DNA of 64,000 nt from Mycobacterium yunnanensis (GTDB lineage Bacteria; Actinomycetota; Actinomycetes; Mycobacteriales; Mycobacteriaceae). The stretch lies in the NCBI RefSeq assembly GCF_025823185.1, contig NZ_JACKVK010000013.1:117389-181388 (forward strand), in the 5' to 3' direction. The stretch's first letter is position 1, and the number at the start of each line of letters is the position of its first letter. This document shows positions 25,082-33,569 of this stretch, one piece after another. The notes under the pieces were generated by a model. The model did no database searches. It was not told the DNA's origin and saw only the letters and a list, made by a program, of their open reading frames with translations. A program made the position numbers and the translations under genes.

Positions 25082-26526
25082 GACTGCCGGGCTCCCGGCG
25101 CGGCCCGCTGGGTCAGCGCAGCCAGGATCTCGCCTCCGAGCATCGTGACGTCGCCCGCACCCATCGTCACCACCACGTCACCCGGTCTGGCCGCCGCCGC
25201 CACCTGACCCGCGACGGCGGAGAAGTCCGCGACGTAACGCACCGGGACGTCGACGTGCTCGGCCACGCTGGCACCGCTGACGCCGGCGATCGGCTGCTCC
25301 CGCGCGGCGTACACGTCGAGCACGAACACCTCGTCGGCCAGGCTCAGCGCGTGCCCGAATTCGCGGGCGAAGGTCTGCGTCCGGGAGTACAGGTGGGGTT
25401 GGAAGACCGCGATGCAGCGACCCTCGCCCGCCACGGCCTTCAGAGCCTCGAGGTCGACCCGCACCTCGGTCGGGTGATGGGCGTAGACGTCGAACAGCCG
25501 CACGCCCGCGGCCGTGCCCACCGACTCGAGACGCCGCCGCACCCCCTCGAAGGCGGCCAACCCGTCGAGCACCGTCTCGACGTCGGCACCCGCCCGAACC
25601 GCGGCCAGCAGCGCCGCCAACGCGTTGAGCGCCATGTGGCGCCCCGGCACGGCCAGGCGCATCCCCCTGGGGTGCGACTCACCCGCCAGCTGCACCGACG
25701 ACACGCTGCCGGTGCCCTGCTGACGCCAATCCACCAGCGCCGCAGCGAGATTCGTCGACCGGTCCGCGCTGCCGTAGCGCAGCACCCGCACCCCGGCGGC
25801 CTCGGCACGCTCGCCAAGGGCTGCGGCACCGGGGTCGTCGGCACACACCACCAGTGCACCGCCGGCCCGCAGCCGGGCGACGAACCCGTCGAACACCGCC
25901 ACATAGGCCTCGACGGTGCCGAAGAAGTCCAGATGGTCGGCCTCGACGTTGGTCACCACCGCGACGTCCGGGGTGTACTCCAGCAGCGAGCCGTCGCTCT
26001 CGTCGGCCTCGGCGACGAAGCACTCCCCGCTGCCGTGATGGGCGTTGGTGCCCGCCTCCCCCAAGTCACCGCCGACGGCGAACGACGGATCGAATCCACC
26101 GCGCTGCAAGGCCACCACGATCATCGACGTCGTGGTGGTCTTGCCGTGCGTGCCGGTCACCATCACCGTGGTGTAGCCGTCCATCAGCCGCGCCAGGACC
26201 GCAGGCCGCAGGATGACGGGGATGCCGCGGCGCCGCGCCTCGACGAGCTCGGGGTTGTCCTTCGGAATCGCCGCATGCGTGCTGACCACCACGGTCGGGC
26301 CGCCGGGCAGCACGTCCAGCGACGACGCGTCGTGCCCGATCCGGACCTGGGCACCGCGCGCCCGCAGTGCCACGACCCCGCGTGACTCCTTGGCGTCCGA
26401 TCCCGACACCAGACCGCCACGGTCGAGCAGGATCCGGGCGATGCCGGACATGCCGGCACCCCCGATGCCCACCATGTGCACCCGCTGTAGTTCCGGCGGC
26501 AGTTCCCTCGACCTGATCACGGTCAT
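25078..26526 (-). CDS. murC: UDP-N-acetylmuramate--L-alanine ligase MurC
   Basis: This 482-residue cytoplasmic Mur ligase adds the first amino acid to UDP-MurNAc. The N-terminal domain has MVGIGGAGMSGIARILL. The ATP loop is VTGTHGKTTTTSM, and the central domain has EADESDGSLLEYTPDVAVVTN. The C-terminal domain has YAHHPTEVRVDLEALK. It overlaps murG and ftsQ by 4 nt each. Confidence 0.97.
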   Translation of the reverse strand: MTVIRSRELPPELQRVHMVGIGGAGMSGIARILLDRGGLVSGSDAKESRGVVALRARGAQVRIGHDASSLDVLPGGPTVVVSTHAAIPKDNPELVEARRRGIPVILRPAVLARLMDGYTTVMVTGTHGKTTTTSMIVVALQRGGFDPSFAVGGDLGEAGTNAHHGSGECFVAEADESDGSLLEYTPDVAVVTNVEADHLDFFGTVEAYVAVFDGFVARLRAGGALVVCADDPGAAALGERAEAAGVRVLRYGSADRSTNLAAALVDWRQQGTGSVSSVQLAGESHPRGMRLAVPGRHMALNALAALLAAVRAGADVETVLDGLAAFEGVRRRLESVGTAAGVRLFDVYAHHPTEVRVDLEALKAVAGEGRCIAVFQPHLYSRTQTFAREFGHALSLADEVFVLDVYAAREQPIAGVSGASVAEHVDVPVRYVADFSAVAGQVAAAARPGDVVVTMGAGDVTMLGGEILAALTQRAAPGARQS

Positions 26527-27674
26527 CGCGCGCTCCGTTGCTCGGTGACGGCCGCGAGTGCCACCTCGGCGACCCGGCGGGCGGCGTCACGATGCCCGGC
26601 GAGCGTGGCAGCCGCCGTCATGGCCGTCAACCTCGGCGGGTCCGACAGCAGCACGCGCACGGTCTCGATGATGAATTCGGATGTCAGATCGGCATCGGCG
26701 ATCAGGAGGCCGCCGCCTGCGCCGACGACGGGCAGCGCGTTGAGCCGCTGCTCGCCGTTGCCGATCGGCAACGGGACGTACACCGCGGGCAGGCCCACGG
26801 CGGTCACCTCGGCGACGGTCATCGCACCCGAGCGGCAGATCACCAGATCGGCGGCCGCATAGGCCAGATCCATTCGACTCAGATACGGCACCGCCACGTA
26901 GGGGCGATCCCCCACCGCAGGCACGCGAAGCTGCAGGACGTTCTTCGGACCGTGCGCGTGCAGCACCGCGATACCGGCCGCGGCGAGTTCCGCGGCCGCC
27001 CCGGACACGGCACGGTTGAGCGACTGCGCCCCCTGGGAGCCACCGAAGACCAGCAGCACCCGGTCGTCGTCGGCGAAGCCGAAGTGCGCCCGGGCCTCGG
27101 CGCGCAAGGCCATGCGGTCCAGGGACGTGATGGACTCGCGGACCGGGACGCCGACCACCTCGACGCGACGCCCGAGTCCAGGGTCGGACGTCGCGGCGAG
27201 CACGCGCCGCGCCGAGCGGGCGCCCACCCGGTTAGCCCAGCCGGCACGGGCGTTGGCCTCGTGGATGACCACGGGTATGGCGGAGCGTCGCGACGCACCA
27301 CCTCGCGCGGCCAGGTACGCAGGCAGGGCGACGTAACCGCCGAAGCCGACCACCACGTCGGCGCGGACGGCGTCGAGGATCGCCCGCGTCTGCCGGACCG
27401 CCGACCGGACCCGCAGCGGGAGCCGGACCAGGTCACCGCTGGGTTTGCGCGGGAACGGGACGGGCGTGATCAGCTCGAGGTCGTAACCCCGCTCGGGCAC
27501 CAGCCGCGTTTCGAGGCCGCGCGTCGTGCCTAGGGCTGTGATCCGCACCGTGGGGTCGAGCGCGACCAGGGCGTCGGCGACGGCCATGGCGGGCTCGATG
27601 TGACCGGCGGTGCCACCGCCTGCGAGGACGACGGAGACCTGCCCGCCGGGGCCCGGCACATCAGGGTCGATCAC
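26523..27674 (-). CDS. murG: UDP-N-acetylglucosamine transferase MurG
   Basis: This 383-residue GT28 enzyme transfers GlcNAc to lipid I, giving lipid II on the inner face of the membrane. It has the donor/acceptor loop VVLAGGGTAGHIEPAMAVAD, VVGFGGYVALPAYLAA, and the C-terminal UDP-GlcNAc site around LLVFGGSQGAQSLNRAV and ICRSGAMTVAEVTAVGLP. The start is GTG at 27674, overlapping the ftsW stop by 4 nt. It has a short N-terminal leader of about 12 residues compared with E. coli MurG. Confidence 0.97.
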   Translation of the reverse strand: MIDPDVPGPGGQVSVVLAGGGTAGHIEPAMAVADALVALDPTVRITALGTTRGLETRLVPERGYDLELITPVPFPRKPSGDLVRLPLRVRSAVRQTRAILDAVRADVVVGFGGYVALPAYLAARGGASRRSAIPVVIHEANARAGWANRVGARSARRVLAATSDPGLGRRVEVVGVPVRESITSLDRMALRAEARAHFGFADDDRVLLVFGGSQGAQSLNRAVSGAAAELAAAGIAVLHAHGPKNVLQLRVPAVGDRPYVAVPYLSRMDLAYAAADLVICRSGAMTVAEVTAVGLPAVYVPLPIGNGEQRLNALPVVGAGGGLLIADADLTSEFIIETVRVLLSDPPRLTAMTAAATLAGHRDAARRVAEVALAAVTEQRSAR

Positions 27675-29263
27675 CCGTAACGCTGGCCTTCCAAGGGGCG
27701 AGCTCGACGGCTCGGCTGATGCTGACGGTCTCCATGATGCCCTGTGCCCTTGGCCGTCCTGCCGACCGGCTCGGCCGAACCGCGCCTGCGATCCTCTGCG
27801 GTGCGGACACGCGTGGGCCTGCCCCTCCTACCGGCCTTCGGATCGGACACCTTGACCTTGGTGTTGACCTTGGTCTTGACGTTGGCCTTCTGCTTGGGCT
27901 TCTTGGCGCTGGGCCGCGGTGGCGTCGGCTTGGGCGGCGGGCGCTTCTCGGGGCGCGTCCGCAGCCGATCCCGGGCGGACTCCAGCCGCGACGGCACGTA
28001 GGGCTCGGGCAGCGGCAGGCGGAGCAGCCGGTTGAACCGGTCCTCCCGACCGGCCCGCAGCGCGGCGACGGCCTCCGGTTCGTGTCTCGCGGCGTTGGTG
28101 ATGATGCCCAGCATGAACAGCGTCGTCGCCGTGGACGTGCCGCCCGCCGATATCAGCGGCAGCTGCAGGCCGGTGACCGGAAGAAGACCGACGACGTAGC
28201 CGACGTTGATGAACGCCTGACCGAGCACCCACAGCGTGGTCGTGGCGGTCAGCAGCCGCAGGAACGGGTCCGCCGAGCGCCGGGCGATGCGCATCCCGGT
28301 GTAGGCGAAGAGGCCGAACAGGCACAGCAGCCCCACCGCGCCGACGAGGCCGAGCTCCTCGCCGATGATGGCGAAGATGAAGTCGTTGTGGGCGTTGGGC
28401 AGGTAGTTCCACTTGGCGGTGCCCTGCCCGAGCCCGTCGCCGAAGATGCCGCCGTTGGCCAGGGCGTAGCGCGCCTGCCGCGACTGATAACCCGAGCCCT
28501 GCGAGTCGGCGCCCGGGTTCAGCCAGGACTGCACCCGGTCGGACCGGTAGCCCGCCGAGACGGCGAGGATGCCCGCGGCTATCACGACGGCGATCAGCGA
28601 GGTCGCGAAGATGCGCAGGGGCAGACCGGCATACCAGAGCAGCCCGAGCAGGATGATGCCGAGCGAGACCGTCTGGCCGAGGTCGGGCTGCATGACGATG
28701 AGCATCAGGGCCACCACCGCGCCCGGCACCAGGGGGAACAACATCTCGCGCACCGTGGCGCGCTCCATGCGGCGGGCGGCGAGCAGATGCGCACCCCAGA
28801 TGGCGAAGGCGATCTTGGCCAGCTCGGAGGGCTGCATCGAGAAGCCGGCGACGACGAACCAACCGCGGGAACCGTTGGACTCCTTGCCGATACCCGGGAT
28901 GAGCACCAGGACCAGCAGGAAGATGGTGAAGATGAAGCCGGGGAAGGCCACCTTGCGCATGAAGGCCACCGGCGTGCGCAGGGCGATGTAGAACGCCACC
29001 AGGCCGACGACGGTCCAGAGGACCTGTTTGGCGAAGATCGCCCAGGGCGAGCCGTCCTCGTCGTATGAGTGCACGCCGGAGGCCGACAGCACCATGATCA
29101 GGCCGAGGGTGACCAGCAGGGCCGCGACGGCGATGACCAGGTGGAACGACGTCATGGGGCGACCCAGCCAGGCGCCGAAGCGGGTGCGGGGGACGGTGTC
29201 GGCGACGACGGGGTTTCCGGAGTGGGGTTTGCTGCGTCGTAACTTGGCGAAGGGGTTGGTCAC
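27671..29263 (-). CDS. ftsW: Peptidoglycan polymerase FtsW (SEDS) with long basic C-terminal tail
   Basis: This 530-residue protein has ten transmembrane helices within residues 35-420 and SEDS signatures (MQPSELAKIAFAIWGAHLL, GLPLRIFATSLIAVV, NDFIFAIIGEELGLVGAVG, LPLISAGGTS). It polymerises septal glycan with PbpB. The last 100 residues are strongly basic and low complexity (KKPKQKANVKTKVNTKVKV). The GTG at 29263 overlaps the stop of a 30-codon ORF upstream. In other mycobacteria murD precedes this gene; here it does not, so ftsW translation coupling depends on whatever the 139-bp spacer supplies. Confidence 0.95.
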   Translation of the reverse strand: MTNPFAKLRRSKPHSGNPVVADTVPRTRFGAWLGRPMTSFHLVIAVAALLVTLGLIMVLSASGVHSYDEDGSPWAIFAKQVLWTVVGLVAFYIALRTPVAFMRKVAFPGFIFTIFLLVLVLIPGIGKESNGSRGWFVVAGFSMQPSELAKIAFAIWGAHLLAARRMERATVREMLFPLVPGAVVALMLIVMQPDLGQTVSLGIILLGLLWYAGLPLRIFATSLIAVVIAAGILAVSAGYRSDRVQSWLNPGADSQGSGYQSRQARYALANGGIFGDGLGQGTAKWNYLPNAHNDFIFAIIGEELGLVGAVGLLCLFGLFAYTGMRIARRSADPFLRLLTATTTLWVLGQAFINVGYVVGLLPVTGLQLPLISAGGTSTATTLFMLGIITNAARHEPEAVAALRAGREDRFNRLLRLPLPEPYVPSRLESARDRLRTRPEKRPPPKPTPPRPSAKKPKQKANVKTKVNTKVKVSDPKAGRRGRPTRVRTAEDRRRGSAEPVGRTAKGTGHHGDRQHQPSRRARPLEGQRYG

Positions 29264-29402
29264 CGCGGGTACCGTGCCACGTTCGTCACATCAGTCACAT
29301 TCGTAACTGCAGGCTCATTCGTCACTGACACCCCAGAATCCTCCCCCGTCACGGGCCGAGGTGGGCGGACATCCGGCGCGTGTCGCCGAAGTCGAGACCC
29401 GG
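29264..29402 (-). other. 139-bp spacer where murD is expected; contains a 30-codon ORF with VTN repeats
   Basis: Every other junction from murE to ftsQ overlaps by about 4 nt, but mraY and ftsW are separated here and no MurD-sized frame exists. One minus-strand frame stays open through the spacer and ends at a TGA overlapping the ftsW GTG. It can start at GTG 29352 and encode a 30-residue peptide containing VTNEPAVTNVTDVTNVA, from repeated GTGACNAAN-type DNA. Just upstream in the same frame is RHAPDVRPPRPVTGEDSG, which resembles, from memory, RHAPDV...GEDTG inside M. tuberculosis MurD. That could be a deletion scar or coincidence. Confidence 0.6.
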
Positions 29403-30482
29403 CTAGGCCCCGACCGTGGCCAGCCACTCGCTGTAGAACAGCGCCACGCCAAGACCGCAGGCAATGGCCGTGAGCAGCCAAAATCGGATGATGACCGTGG
29501 TCTCGGCCCACCCGACCAGCTCGAAGTGATGATGGAACGGCGCCATCCGAAACACCCGGCGGCCCGTCGTCCGGAACGCCAGGATCTGCACCACCACCGA
29601 CGTGACCTCGGCCACGAAGAGCGCTCCCAGCACGATGGCCAGCATCTCGGTGCGACTGGTGACCGACAGGCCCGCGATGACCCCGCCCAGGGCAAGGGAT
29701 CCGGTGTCGCCCATGAAGATCTTGGCCGGAGCGGCGTTCCACCACAGGAAGCCGATGCAGGCGCCGGCTGCGGCCGCGGCCACCAACGCCAAGTCCAGCG
29801 GATCGCGGACGTTGTAACAGCCGAGGCCAGGACTGAAGGCGCACGCGTTGCGAAACTGCCAGAAGGTGATGATCACGTAGGCCGCCGTCACCATCGCCAT
29901 CGCCCCGGCCGCCAGGCCGTCGAGCCCGTCGGTGAAGTTCACCGCGTTGGACCATGCGCTGACCAGCACGACGCAGAACAGCACGAAGATCGCGGGCGCC
30001 AGCGTCACGGTCGCGATCTCGCGGACGTAGGACAACTCCGGGCTGCCCGGCGTCAAACCGTCGGCGTTGCGGAACTGCAGCACCAGCACGCCGAACAGCA
30101 CCGCGGCGACCAACTGACCGACCGTCTTGGCGGTCTTGTTCAGGCCCAGGTTGCGGGCCCGGCGAATCTTGATCAGATCGTCGACGAAGCCGACCGCACC
30201 CAGGGCCGTCGCCAGGCCCAGCACCAGCAGGCCCGACGCCGAGGGACCCTCGCCGTCGATGACCAAGCCGACGAGGTGCGTGCCGAGGTACCCCGCCCAG
30301 ATGCCCGCCAGGATGGCCACGCCACCCATCGACGGGGTGCCGCGCTTCTTGTGGTGACTGGGCGGACCGTCCTCGCGGATCTCGTGACCGAAACCCTGCC
30401 GGGTGAAGACGCGGATCAAGACCGGCGTCAACAGGATCGACACGGCGAGGGCGATGCCGACGGCGATGAGAATCTGCCTCAT
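29403..30482 (-). CDS. mraY: Phospho-N-acetylmuramoyl-pentapeptide transferase MraY (MurX)
   Basis: This 359-residue integral membrane enzyme makes lipid I by attaching the MurNAc-pentapeptide to decaprenyl phosphate. It has about ten helices and the catalytic motifs VGFVDDLIKI (paired Asp), NAVNFTDGLDGLAAG and APFHHHFELVGW. The ATG at 30482 overlaps the murF stop. The length is full, so whatever removed murD left mraY intact. Confidence 0.97.
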   Translation of the reverse strand: MRQILIAVGIALAVSILLTPVLIRVFTRQGFGHEIREDGPPSHHKKRGTPSMGGVAILAGIWAGYLGTHLVGLVIDGEGPSASGLLVLGLATALGAVGFVDDLIKIRRARNLGLNKTAKTVGQLVAAVLFGVLVLQFRNADGLTPGSPELSYVREIATVTLAPAIFVLFCVVLVSAWSNAVNFTDGLDGLAAGAMAMVTAAYVIITFWQFRNACAFSPGLGCYNVRDPLDLALVAAAAAGACIGFLWWNAAPAKIFMGDTGSLALGGVIAGLSVTSRTEMLAIVLGALFVAEVTSVVVQILAFRTTGRRVFRMAPFHHHFELVGWAETTVIIRFWLLTAIACGLGVALFYSEWLATVGA

Positions 30483-32017
30483 CCGGTCGGGTCCTGCTCG
30501 CTTGTCACATTCCCCGAGTCGCTGCGCTCCTGCCCGCCGGCAAGTTTCTCGGCCAGCGCGGCCAGGCCCGCGGACTTCGAGGCCTTCACCAACACCACGT
30601 CCCCTGGCTCGAGTTCCTCGCCCAGCAACGCCAGAGCGGCGTCGACGTCGTCGACCATGACGGACTCACTGCCCCATGACCCCTCCATCACGGCCCCGTG
30701 GTGCATGGCGCTCATTGCCCTCCCGGTTCCGACGACGACCAGTCGTGACACATCTAAGCGCACGGCCAACCGCCCGATGGCATCGTGCTCGGCGATCGCG
30801 TCGTCACCGAGTTCGCCCATCTCCCCCAGCACCGCCCAACTCCGGCGCCGGCCGTCACCGTCGGCGCCGCCGCGGGCCATCCACGCCAGGGCCTTCAGAC
30901 CCGCGCGCATCGAATCGGGGTTGGCGTTGTAGGCGTCGTTGACGATCGTCACGCCGTCGGCCCGGGTGCCGATCTGCATCCGGTGCTGGGACACCGGCCC
31001 GGCCGACGCCAGCGCCTCCCGGACTTGGTCCAGGCTCGCGCCGCACTCCAGCGCGACGGCCGCCGCCGCGAGGGCGTTGGACACCTGATGGTCGCCGTGC
31101 ACGGCGAGCGCCACCTCGGTCGAGGCGCCACCGGCATGCAACGTGAAACGCGCCCTGGCCAGGTCGTCGAGGACGACGTCACCGGCCCACACGTCGGCGC
31201 CCGAGGACCGGCCCACCCGCACGACGCGCGCCGCGGTCGTGGCGGCCATGGCGTCCACCACCGGGTCGTCGGCGTTGAGGATCACTACCCCCGAGGCCGG
31301 AACCGATTGCGGCAGTTCGGCCTTCGTCTCGGCAATGGCCTCCCGCGACCCGAACTCACCGAGGTGGGCGGTGCCGACGTTGAGCACCGCCGCGATCGAC
31401 GGCTGCGCGATGCGGGCCAGGGCGGCGATGTTTCCGCGGTGGCGGGCCGACATCTCCAGCACCAGGTAGTCGGTGTCGGCTGTCGCGCGCAGCACCGTCC
31501 ACGGGTGCCCGAGTTCGTTGTTGAAGGAGCCGGGCGGCGCGATCACCGAGCCCAACGGCGCGAGCACCGCCGCCAGCAGATCCTTGGTCGAGGTCTTGCC
31601 CGAGGATCCGGTCACCCCGACGACGACGAGTCCCCCGGCGACCAGTTCGGCGGCCACCGCGGCGGCCAGTTTGGCCAGCGCCGCGAGCACCGCGGCACCG
31701 GACCCGTCGGCGTCGAACTCCAGCACGCTGGCACCGCTGTCGGCAGGCGCGTCGTCGGGCCGCACCACGACCGCGGGCACCCCGACCGGGCGCGCGGCGA
31801 GGACGCCGACCGCGCCCGCCGCGACCGCTGCCGCGGCGAAGTCGTGGCCGTCCGACCGCGCCCCGGGCAGCGCCAGGAACAACCCGCCGGGGGTCAAGGC
31901 ACGGGAGTCGAATTCGACCGAGCCGGTGACGACGGTCGACGCGGCGTCCTCGGCCGAGACGTCGGCCAACTCGCCGCCGACGATCTCGGCGATCCGGGCC
32001 AGGGACATGGCGATCAC
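30479..32017 (-). CDS. murF: UDP-MurNAc-tripeptide--D-Ala-D-Ala ligase MurF
   Basis: This 512-residue Mur ligase adds D-Ala-D-Ala to the UDP-MurNAc tripeptide. The ATP loop is VTGSSGKTSTKDLLAAVL, the carbamylated-Lys region is ALARIAQPSIAAVLN and the C-terminal domain has NDAYNANPDSMRAGL. The GTG at 32017 gives MIAMSLARIAEIVGG, aligning with known mycobacterial starts, and overlaps the murE stop. The C-terminal tail GGQERSDSGNVTSEQDPTG looks unlike MurF: it is encoded by a dispersed intergenic-type repeat (30514-30538), suggesting repeat insertion near the 3' end. Confidence 0.96.
   Translation of the reverse strand: MIAMSLARIAEIVGGELADVSAEDAASTVVTGSVEFDSRALTPGGLFLALPGARSDGHDFAAAAVAAGAVGVLAARPVGVPAVVVRPDDAPADSGASVLEFDADGSGAAVLAALAKLAAAVAAELVAGGLVVVGVTGSSGKTSTKDLLAAVLAPLGSVIAPPGSFNNELGHPWTVLRATADTDYLVLEMSARHRGNIAALARIAQPSIAAVLNVGTAHLGEFGSREAIAETKAELPQSVPASGVVILNADDPVVDAMAATTAARVVRVGRSSGADVWAGDVVLDDLARARFTLHAGGASTEVALAVHGDHQVSNALAAAAVALECGASLDQVREALASAGPVSQHRMQIGTRADGVTIVNDAYNANPDSMRAGLKALAWMARGGADGDGRRRSWAVLGEMGELGDDAIAEHDAIGRLAVRLDVSRLVVVGTGRAMSAMHHGAVMEGSWGSESVMVDDVDAALALLGEELEPGDVVLVKASKSAGLAALAEKLAGGQERSDSGNVTSEQDPTG
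30514..30538. repeat. Dispersed 25-bp repeat, copy 1 (inside murF 3' end)
   Basis: The plus strand reads CCGAGTCGCT-G-CGCT-C-CTGCCCGCC. It matches 23 of 25 bases of the copy at 38088-38112, upstream of mraZ. Here it is translated as part of the murF tail (GGQERSDSG). The two copies lie in unrelated contexts, one coding and one in a leader, which indicates a small interspersed element rather than a shared gene. Confidence 0.7.
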
Positions 32018-33537
32018 GGCGTCACCCCCAGTGCGGTCAGCGCCCGAGCTACCTCGTCGCGGTCGTCGAACGGCCGGGTTCGACCGTGGCTGGTCTGGCC
32101 TGTCTCGTGTCCCTTGCCCGCCACCAACACGACGTCACCCGCACCGGCCCAGCGGACGGCGAAGTCGATGGCCGCCGCACGGTCGCCGATCTCCTCGACC
32201 AGGGCCCGGCCGCCTGCGGCGCCTGCCACGACCGCCGCCCTGATGTCGGCGGGATCCTCGTCGCGGGGGTTGTCGTCGGTGACGACGACCAGGTCGGCCA
32301 GTTCGGCGGCCACCTCTCCCATGGGCCCCCTCTTGCCGGGGTCGCGGTTGCCACCCGCCCCGACGACCACCGCGATCCGGCCGCGTGACTGTGCGCGCAG
32401 CGTCTCCAGCACGGCCCGCAGGGCACCGGGCTTGTGCGCGTAGTCCACGACGGCGAGGAAGTCCTGTCCCCGGTCGACGGGCTGAAGCCGCCCCGGCACC
32501 GTCGCCGTCCGCAGACCGGGCGCCGCCTGCTCGGGTGACACCCCGACCGCGTCGAGCAGCGCCGCGGCGAGCAGCGTGTTGGCGACGTTGAAGCGTCCGG
32601 GCACACCGATCCGCAGACGGTGGTGCACGCCCGCCGGGTCCACGGCGAGGAACTCCTGTCCCCCGCCGTCGAGGGTGCGCACGTCCTCGGCGCGCCAGTC
32701 GGCCTCGTGTCCGGCCACACTGACCGTCACCGGTCGCTCGGCGCGGGCGGCGATCGAGCGGCCGCCGTCGTCGTCGACGCACACCACCGACAGGTCGGCG
32801 TGCGTCGAGGACTCCGGTTCGAACAGCTTGGCCTTGGCGTCGAGGTAGTCCGCCATCGTCGGATGGAAGTCGAGGTGGTCTCGCGACAGGTTGGTGAACC
32901 CGCCGACGGCGAAGTGCACGGCGTCCACCCGGCCCAGTGTCAGGGCGTGGCTGGACACCTCCATCACCACGGTGTCGATGCCCCGCTCCAGCATCACCGC
33001 GAACAAGGCCTGCAGGTCGGGCGCCTCCGGGGTGGTCAGGGCACTGGGCTCGTCACGACCGTCGACGCGGATGCCCACCGAGCCGACGAGCCCCGCGACG
33101 CGACCCGCGGCGCGCAGTCCCGCCTCCACCAGATAGGTGGTGGTGGTCTTGCCGGAGGTGCCGGTGACCCCGATGACGCGCATCTGCTCCGAAGGCCTGC
33201 CGTACACGGCGGCGGCGACGTCGCCGAGCACCGTCCTCGGCGCGGGGTGCACCAGCACGGGGACGCCCGTGACACCCGCCATCACCTGGGCACCGGCCTC
33301 GTCGGTGAGCACCGCGACGGCGCCCCGACCCACGGCGTCGGCGGCGAACTTCGCGCCGTGGACCTTCGCTCCGGGCAGCGCGGCGAACAGATCTCCGGGC
33401 TGGACGTCGTGGCTGCGCAGCGTCACCCCGGTGATCCGCGTGCCTTCCGAACCACCCCGGAGGACGGCGTGCACGCGTCGACCCACTGCGGCGAGGTCGT
33501 CACCGACGGGACTCGAGGGACGCAAGTTCATGGCCAT
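32014..33537 (-). CDS. murE: UDP-MurNAc-L-Ala-D-Glu--meso-DAP ligase MurE
   Basis: This 507-residue Mur ligase adds the third residue of the stem peptide. The ATP loop is VTGTSGKTTTTYLVEAGL, and DNPRDEDPADI carries the DNPR motif that selects meso-diaminopimelate over lysine, as expected for mycobacterial peptidoglycan. The ATG at 33537 is 32 bp after the pbpB stop; the murE stop overlaps murF. Confidence 0.97.
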   Translation of the reverse strand: MAMNLRPSSPVGDDLAAVGRRVHAVLRGGSEGTRITGVTLRSHDVQPGDLFAALPGAKVHGAKFAADAVGRGAVAVLTDEAGAQVMAGVTGVPVLVHPAPRTVLGDVAAAVYGRPSEQMRVIGVTGTSGKTTTTYLVEAGLRAAGRVAGLVGSVGIRVDGRDEPSALTTPEAPDLQALFAVMLERGIDTVVMEVSSHALTLGRVDAVHFAVGGFTNLSRDHLDFHPTMADYLDAKAKLFEPESSTHADLSVVCVDDDGGRSIAARAERPVTVSVAGHEADWRAEDVRTLDGGGQEFLAVDPAGVHHRLRIGVPGRFNVANTLLAAALLDAVGVSPEQAAPGLRTATVPGRLQPVDRGQDFLAVVDYAHKPGALRAVLETLRAQSRGRIAVVVGAGGNRDPGKRGPMGEVAAELADLVVVTDDNPRDEDPADIRAAVVAGAAGGRALVEEIGDRAAAIDFAVRWAGAGDVVLVAGKGHETGQTSHGRTRPFDDRDEVARALTALGVTP

Positions 33538-33569
33538 GACACCTTAGCGGCCGCGGTTCGGACCGACCG

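Noticed and set aside
25255..26385. Long plus-strand frame of about 376 codons opposite murC
   Set aside because: It is antisense to a well-conserved gene and His/Arg-rich, a typical high-GC shadow. The same applies to the long antisense frames opposite ftsZ, ftsW, murE and nirB.
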